Assembly (NCBI GenBank): GCA_031431395.1
Contig: JANPDJ010000369.1
Location: forward strand, 1-16,726
Source: VGPE01 sp031431395
GTDB lineage: Bacteria; Chloroflexota; Limnocylindria; Limnocylindrales; CSP1-4
DNA length: 16,726 nucleotides
Direction: 5' to 3'
Positions 12,861 through 16,726 of this stretch are shown piece after piece. Numbering within the stretch: the stretch's first letter is position 1; the number at the start of each line of letters is the position of its first letter. The notes beneath the pieces are model-generated. The model was given only the letters and a program-made list of their open reading frames with translations, searched no databases and was not told the DNA's origin. Position numbers and translations under genes: made by a program.

Positions 12861-13239
12861 GGGCCGCTCCCGCACCCGGTTTGGTCTGCGCGGCTATGCG
12901 CGCGCCTTCCGGGCACCAGATGCCGCGACGACCTTCATGGCCGCCGCGAACAATCGAAGAACGGACAGCCGCAGACAGCCTGCGCCCGCGGACCGTGCAG
13001 CCTTCCGGGTTGTGACGGTCGGGGCTTGATCCGCCGGACCGGATCGGGACGTCGCCATCGCGAGGTGGACACGTCCCGGGGACGCCGACGAGCACGCCGA
13101 GGCAGTGTGTGCCTCCTTCACCTTCGGGTGGGCGAGCGCCCCTGCAACACGGTGACCGTTGCAGGGCAATCGGGCCGCACGGCGGACCGCAGCGCCCCCG
13201 CCGCGTGCCGGCTGCGCGCCGAAGAATCGGAGGTATTCC
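12861..13239 (+). promoter_or_regulatory. Structured 379-base rplA-rplJ spacer, probable L10 leader
   Basis: No convincing gene lies here; the frames crossing it lack ribosome binding sites or belong to neighbours. Many stems can be read. Arms GACCGT (12991-12996) and ACGGTC (13015-13020) are extended inward with a bulged G13014 by GCAGCC/GGTTGT. Arms CGGGACGT (13045-13052) and ACGTCCCG (13071-13078) follow. Then come GAGGCA/TGCCTC (13099-13115), a CACC-TTCG-GGTG hairpin with a UUCG tetraloop (13119-13130), and perfect 9-bp arms CCCTGCAAC/GTTGCAGGG (13140-13166). Long structured leaders here bind the L10-L12 complex for autogenous control in many bacteria, so that is the likely role. I could not match it to the known L10 leader consensus base by base, and found no clear promoter. 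Confidence 0.5.
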
Positions 13240-13767
13240 ATGCCGACCGAGGCCAAGCGGGAAACCGTCGCCGAGTTGCGCGACGAGATCTCCCGCACGC
13301 GGACGTTCATCGTCAGCGAGTACCGCGGCCTCAAGGTGAAGGAGCTCGCCGAGATCCGGCGCGCCCTGCGGAAGGACGGCGTCACGTATCACGTCGTCAA
13401 GAACCGGCTCATGCGGATCGCAGCCGAAGGCCCCACGGGGGACGCGCTTGCGCCGCTTCTTGAGGGTCCGACAGCCATCGCATTCGGGACCGACGAGGCA
13501 GGCACCGCGAAGGCCGTGCTCGACGCGACGCGACCCTTCAATCGCGTCGTCAAGATCAAGGGCGGCGTGCTTGGCACGAAGGCAATCGACGCCGAAAGCG
13601 TCGTTGTCCTGGCCGCGTTGCCGTCACGCCAGGTCCTCCAGGCCCGCCTCGCCGGCGCCGTCATCTCACCCGTCGCCACCCTGGCCGGGCTCCTGTCGGC
13701 CAACCTGCGGAACTTCGCCTACGGGCTGCAGCAGCTCGCCGATAAGAAGGCCGCAGGCGGCGCGTAG
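13240..13767 (+). CDS. rplJ: 50S ribosomal protein L10 (175 aa)
   Basis: L10 forms the base of the ribosomal stalk, binding 23S rRNA next to L11 and carrying the L12 dimers on its C-terminal helix. The protein reads MPTEAKRETVAELRDEISR, then TFIVSEYRGLKVKELAEIRRALR, YHVVKNRLMRIAAEG and a GPTAIAFG segment, all standard. The C-terminal part (NLRNFAYGLQQLADKKA) is the L12-binding helix. ATG 13240 has a strong GGAGGT 6 nt upstream; the longer in-frame extension from 13159 is leader, not protein. It is paired with rplL 64 bases downstream and is probably controlled through the structured leader. Confidence 0.98.
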   Translation: MPTEAKRETVAELRDEISRTRTFIVSEYRGLKVKELAEIRRALRKDGVTYHVVKNRLMRIAAEGPTGDALAPLLEGPTAIAFGTDEAGTAKAVLDATRPFNRVVKIKGGVLGTKAIDAESVVVLAALPSRQVLQARLAGAVISPVATLAGLLSANLRNFAYGLQQLADKKAAGGA

Positions 13768-13831
13768 CCGCGCAGCACGTTCATCTCCCCATTCGGCTCA
13801 CGAGTCACCCACGTCCAAAGGAGTTCATCGA

Positions 13832-14227
13832 ATGGCATCCACGCTCACCCAGGATCAGCTTCTCGAGGCGATCGATCAGATGACGGTCCTCGAGCTCTCG
13901 CGCTTCATCAAGGCGTTCGAGGAGCGCTACGGCGTCACCGCGGCGCCCGTCGCTTCGGCGGCTCCGGCGTCATCCGGCGCCTCCGCCTCGGCCGAGGCCC
14001 CCGTGGTCGAGGAGCAGACGGAGTTCACGGCCACCCTGACGGAGATCGGGCCCAACAAGATCCCCGTGATCAAGGTGGTCCGGGAGCTGACCGGCCTCGG
14101 CCTCAAGGAGGCCAAGGACCTGGTCGACGCGACCCCCAGGGCGGTCAAGGAAGGCGTCACGCGCGAGGAGGCCGAGAAGATCAAGGTCGCCCTGGAGGGC
14201 CAGGGCGCCAAGGTGGAGATCAAGTAG
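13832..14227 (+). CDS. rplL: 50S ribosomal protein L7/L12 (131 aa)
   Basis: L12 is the multi-copy stalk protein that recruits EF-Tu, EF-G and other GTPases. The N-terminal dimerisation/L10-binding helices cover residues 1-34 (TQDQLLEAIDQMTVLELSRF). A flexible Ala/Pro/Ser-rich hinge follows at about 37-62, and the C-terminal factor-binding domain runs from 63 to 131, with NKIPVIKVVRELTGLGLKEA and KDLVDATPRAVKEGV. Length is slightly above the usual ~120-128 because of the hinge. ATG 13832 has AAAGGAG (13817-13823) 8 nt upstream. L12 must be made in several copies per L10, which the strong ribosome binding site fits. A hairpin follows the gene. Confidence 0.98.
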   Translation: MASTLTQDQLLEAIDQMTVLELSRFIKAFEERYGVTAAPVASAAPASSGASASAEAPVVEEQTEFTATLTEIGPNKIPVIKVVRELTGLGLKEAKDLVDATPRAVKEGVTREEAEKIKVALEGQGAKVEIK

Positions 14228-14316
14228 GTTCCCATCCCCGCACGGGGACCCGGGCCTGGCGTCCACCCAGGAACTGGGAGCTTGAACGCCGCGAGTCGGT
14301 CACGCTGAAGGATGAG

Positions 14317-14354
14317 GGCCCGCCGGCGACGGCGGGCCTCCGTTCGCGAGAACG
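14317..14354 (+). terminator. Double GNRA-capped hairpin after rplL (attenuator or processing site)
   Basis: Perfect 9-bp arms GGCCCGCCG (14317-14325) and CGGCGGGCC (14330-14338) enclose a GCGA tetraloop. Directly after comes CGTTC/GAACG (14341-14354), again with a GCGA loop. There is no T-tract. The position between rplL and rpoB is where E. coli has an attenuator and an RNase III site that set the ribosomal-protein to polymerase ratio. A similar partial terminator or processing site is the likely role, but this is inferred. Confidence 0.55.
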
Positions 14355-14408
14355 CCACGGGGCGCTCGGCCCGGGGCGGCAGGATTGCCCCCGCACCTCT
14401 CGGCCCAT

Positions 14409-14436
14409 TTGACAATGGGAGCCCGTGGGGTACCAT
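14409..14436 (+). promoter_or_regulatory. Probable rpoBC promoter
   Basis: A perfect TTGACA (14409-14414) is followed after 16 bases by TACCAT (14431-14436), 4 of 6 to the -10 consensus. The start would be near 14443, about 47 bases before the rpoB ATG. The -35 hexamer is framed exactly by CCCAT (14404-14408) and ATGGG (14415-14419), a 5-bp inverted repeat. It would let rpoBC be transcribed independently of rplJL. Based on sequence match only. Confidence 0.6.
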
Positions 14437-14489
14437 ATCCAATTCTGTGAGCGCGGCCTTCCCCTTCCTCCTCCGTCAAGGAGCGGTTC

Positions 14490-16726
14490 ATGCTGTCTAC
14501 CGCTGAGTTGTCGAATCGCCTGCCCGCGGCGGCGTTGCGTATCCGCTACGCACGCATCCCGGAGGTCCTGCCGATCCCGAACCTGATCGAGCTGCAGCTC
14601 GATTCATTCAAGTGGTTCGTGGAAACCGGCCTCCGCGAGTTGTTCGACGAGATCAGCCCCATCAAGGATTTCACCGGCAAGGTGATGGAGCTGCAGTTCC
14701 TGGACTACGAGTTCGGGCCGCCCAAGTACACGGAGCTTGAGTGCCGTGTCAAGGACCTGACGTTCGGCCGCCCGCTCTATGTGAATGTCGAACTCCTGAT
14801 CAAGGAGACCGGCGAGATCCAGCGCCAGCGCGTTTACATGGGCGATTTCCCCACGATGACAGACCAGGGAACGTTCGTCATCAATGGGGCCGAGCGGGTC
14901 GTCGTCAGCCAGCTGGTGCGGTCCCCGGGCGTCTACTTCAGCGAGGTGGAGGATCCCACCAGCGGACGCAGCCTGTTCTCCGCGAAGGTGATCCCGAACC
15001 GCGGCGCCTGGCTGGAGTTCGAGACGAACAACAAGGACCAGCTCTGGGTCAAGGTGGACCGCAAGCGCAAGATCGCGGCCACCACGCTGCTGCGTGCAGT
15101 GGGTTACGAGAACGACGATGACATCCGCGCGCTGTTCGGCGCGATCGACTCCGACCCGGAGCATCCGTACATCTCGAATACCCTCGACAAGGACATCACC
15201 AACACGCAGCAGGAAGCCCTGATCGAGGTCTACAAGAAGCTGCGCCCCGGCGATCCGCCCACGGGCGACAACGCCCGCCAGCTCGTCGAAAGCCTGTTCT
15301 TCAACTTCCGCCGGTACGACCTGGGACGCGTCGGCCGCTACAAGTTCAACAAGAAGCTCGCCGGCGTGGCCGCGCGGATGGGCATCGAGGCGCCCGCGGA
15401 CCAGCGCACGATCACCCGCGAGGACATCGCCGCGATCGTCGGGCACCTCATCGAGTGCAACCGCGGCCGGCACCTCAAGGACGATATTGACCACCTGGGC
15501 AATCGCCGCATCCGCGCGAATGGGGAACTGATTCAGAACGCGTTCCGGATCGGCCTTCTGCGGATGGAGCGCGTGGTACGCGAGCGCATGACCATCCAGG
15601 AGATCGACAAGGCCACCCCCAACGCGCTGATCAACATCCGGCCCGTTGTGGCGGCCATGAAGGAATTCTTCGGCGGCAGCCAGCTCAGCCAGTTCATGGA
15701 CCAGACCAACCCGCTCGCAGAACTGACATCCAAGCGGCGCCTTTCGGCGCTGGGCCCCGGCGGCCTGTCGCGCGAGCGAGCCGGGTTCGACGTCCGCGAC
15801 GTGCACCACAGCCACTACGGCCGGATCTGCCCCATCGAGACGCCGGAAGGGCCCAACATCGGGCTCATCGGTTCGCTCGCAACCTATGGGCGCATCAACA
15901 GCTACGGCTTCATCGAGACGCCGTACCGCAAAGTGAAGCGGACGGTTGCCTGGGACGACCCGAACCTGCAGTCGTACGAGGCCGGCGCCGACCTCGCGCT
16001 GAAGGACGGCAGGGTCCTCGTCAGGGCAGGCGAACGCATCACCGAGGAAGGCGCCTCGCTGCTCAAGCGGCAGCGCGGGCTCGCGTTCCCCATCCGCCCC
16101 ATCGTCACGGCGGAGATCGAATACCTCCCGGCCGACGAGGAGGAGGAGTTCCACGTCGCACAGGCGAACGCGCCGCTCGACGCGCAGGGCCACTTCATCA
16201 ACGACCGTGTGCCCTGCCGGTATCGCGACACGTTCCCGGAGGCCCGGCCCGGCCAGGTCGAGTACATGGACGTCTCGCCCAAGCAGGTCGTGTCCGTCGC
16301 CACCGCGCTGATCCCGTTCCTGGAGCACGATGACGCGAATCGCGCCCTCATGGGCTCGAACATGCAGCGGCAGGCCGTCCCGTTGCTGGAGCCCGAATCG
16401 CCCATCGTCGGCACGGGCATGGAGGAGCGGGCCGCCCGCGACTCCGGCCAGGTCATCATGGCCATCCGGCCCGGTGTCGTGACCAGCGTCACCGCCAACC
16501 GGATCGCCATCGAGACGGACGAGGGCGAGCTGGACGAGTACCGCCTCCAGAAGTTCGTCCGCAGCAACCAGGGTACCTGCATCAACCAGCGTCCCATCGT
16601 GGACGTGGGCTGGCGCGTGGAGCGCGGCCAGGCCATCGCGGATTCGAGCTCCACGGACAAGGGCGAGCTTGCGCTCGGGCGCAACATCCTCGCGGCATTC
16701 ATGTCATGGGAGGGCGGCAACTACGA
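14490..16726 (+). CDS. rpoB: RNA polymerase beta subunit, N-terminal part (3' end outside window)
   Basis: This is the N-terminal 745 codons of RpoB. It starts at ATG 14490 with AAGGAG (14478-14483) 6 nt upstream, and the N-terminal IPEVLPIPNLIELQLDSFKWF is typical. Later blocks include MTDQGTFVINGAERVVVSQL and the rifampicin-pocket cluster SQLSQFMDQTNPLAELTSKR followed by RLSALGPGGL (residues ~398-425), then HYGRICPIETPEGPNIGLIG. In that cluster the residue equivalent to E. coli His526 is Ser414, while Asp516 and Ser531 equivalents (Asp404, Ser419) are kept. The frame runs open to the window edge at MSWEGGNY plus two bases. It follows rplL by 262 bases, as usual. Joined to the fragment at 1-1214 it would give a full RpoB of about 1151 residues. 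Confidence 0.98.
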   Translation, partial: MLSTAELSNRLPAAALRIRYARIPEVLPIPNLIELQLDSFKWFVETGLRELFDEISPIKDFTGKVMELQFLDYEFGPPKYTELECRVKDLTFGRPLYVNVELLIKETGEIQRQRVYMGDFPTMTDQGTFVINGAERVVVSQLVRSPGVYFSEVEDPTSGRSLFSAKVIPNRGAWLEFETNNKDQLWVKVDRKRKIAATTLLRAVGYENDDDIRALFGAIDSDPEHPYISNTLDKDITNTQQEALIEVYKKLRPGDPPTGDNARQLVESLFFNFRRYDLGRVGRYKFNKKLAGVAARMGIEAPADQRTITREDIAAIVGHLIECNRGRHLKDDIDHLGNRRIRANGELIQNAFRIGLLRMERVVRERMTIQEIDKATPNALINIRPVVAAMKEFFGGSQLSQFMDQTNPLAELTSKRRLSALGPGGLSRERAGFDVRDVHHSHYGRICPIETPEGPNIGLIGSLATYGRINSYGFIETPYRKVKRTVAWDDPNLQSYEAGADLALKDGRVLVRAGERITEEGASLLKRQRGLAFPIRPIVTAEIEYLPADEEEEFHVAQANAPLDAQGHFINDRVPCRYRDTFPEARPGQVEYMDVSPKQVVSVATALIPFLEHDDANRALMGSNMQRQAVPLLEPESPIVGTGMEERAARDSGQVIMAIRPGVVTSVTANRIAIETDEGELDEYRLQKFVRSNQGTCINQRPIVDVGWRVERGQAIADSSSTDKGELALGRNILAAFMSWEGGNY

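Noticed and set aside
13448..14227. 259-codon frame that would fuse extra sequence to L7/L12
   Set aside because: The upstream part overlaps rplJ out of frame. The family N-terminus and a good ribosome binding site place the rplL start at 13832.

Overview
The window is GC-rich (mid-to-high 60s % by eye) and holds almost nothing but the bacterial transcription/translation core locus, all on the + strand. Gene content and proteins are clearly bacterial. The S12 protein with an extra segment before PQKRGVC followed by LQVRTMTPKKPNSAL, the RpoC N-terminus (MLEVNNFRAIRISLASPDQI) and the order tuf-rpmG-tRNA-Trp-secE-nusG resemble Chloroflexota, perhaps a high-GC soil or freshwater lineage. That assignment is from memory of family sequences and is moderately confident.

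Layout: the window opens inside rpoB (C-terminal ~403 codons, to 1214). rpoC follows (1319-5806), then a strong hairpin (5836-5865) that probably ends the rpoBC transcript. A good promoter (TTGACA-N18-TACACT, 5972-6001) starts the str operon: a possible short leader ORF, rpsL, rpsG, fusA and tuf. Only 4 nt after tuf comes rpmG, then tRNA-Trp(CCA), secE, nusG, rplK and rplA. A 379-base structured leader precedes rplJ-rplL. A GNRA-capped hairpin and a second good promoter (TTGACA-N16-TACCAT, 14409-14436) precede rpoB, whose N-terminal 745 codons run off the right edge.

The most notable point is the order. The usual chromosomal order is tuf-rpmG-trnW-secE-nusG-rplKAJL-rpoBC-rpsLG-fusA-tuf. Here that order is circularly permuted, with a single tuf joining fusA to rpmG and the two halves of one rpoB at the two window ends. 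The halves are complementary: the right edge stops after ...GGNY plus two bases, the left edge resumes in ...IVISDRLV, and about 5 nt (completing Glu-Asp-Ala) would join them in frame into a ~1151-residue RpoB. The window therefore looks like a linearised circle closed through tuf. The simplest explanation is assembly collapse of two near-identical tuf genes. Real tuf x tuf recombination (an excised circle or tandem amplification) is the biological alternative.

Other points worth checking are a Ser at the RpoB position equivalent to E. coli His526 in the rifampicin pocket, a duplicated acidic NPFL/DLAxLL tail on RpoC, an enlarged coiled-coil insert in RpoC, an L33 zinc ribbon that lost its fourth Cys, and several structured spacers. 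I see no mobile element, CRISPR array, phage gene or novel multi-gene system.
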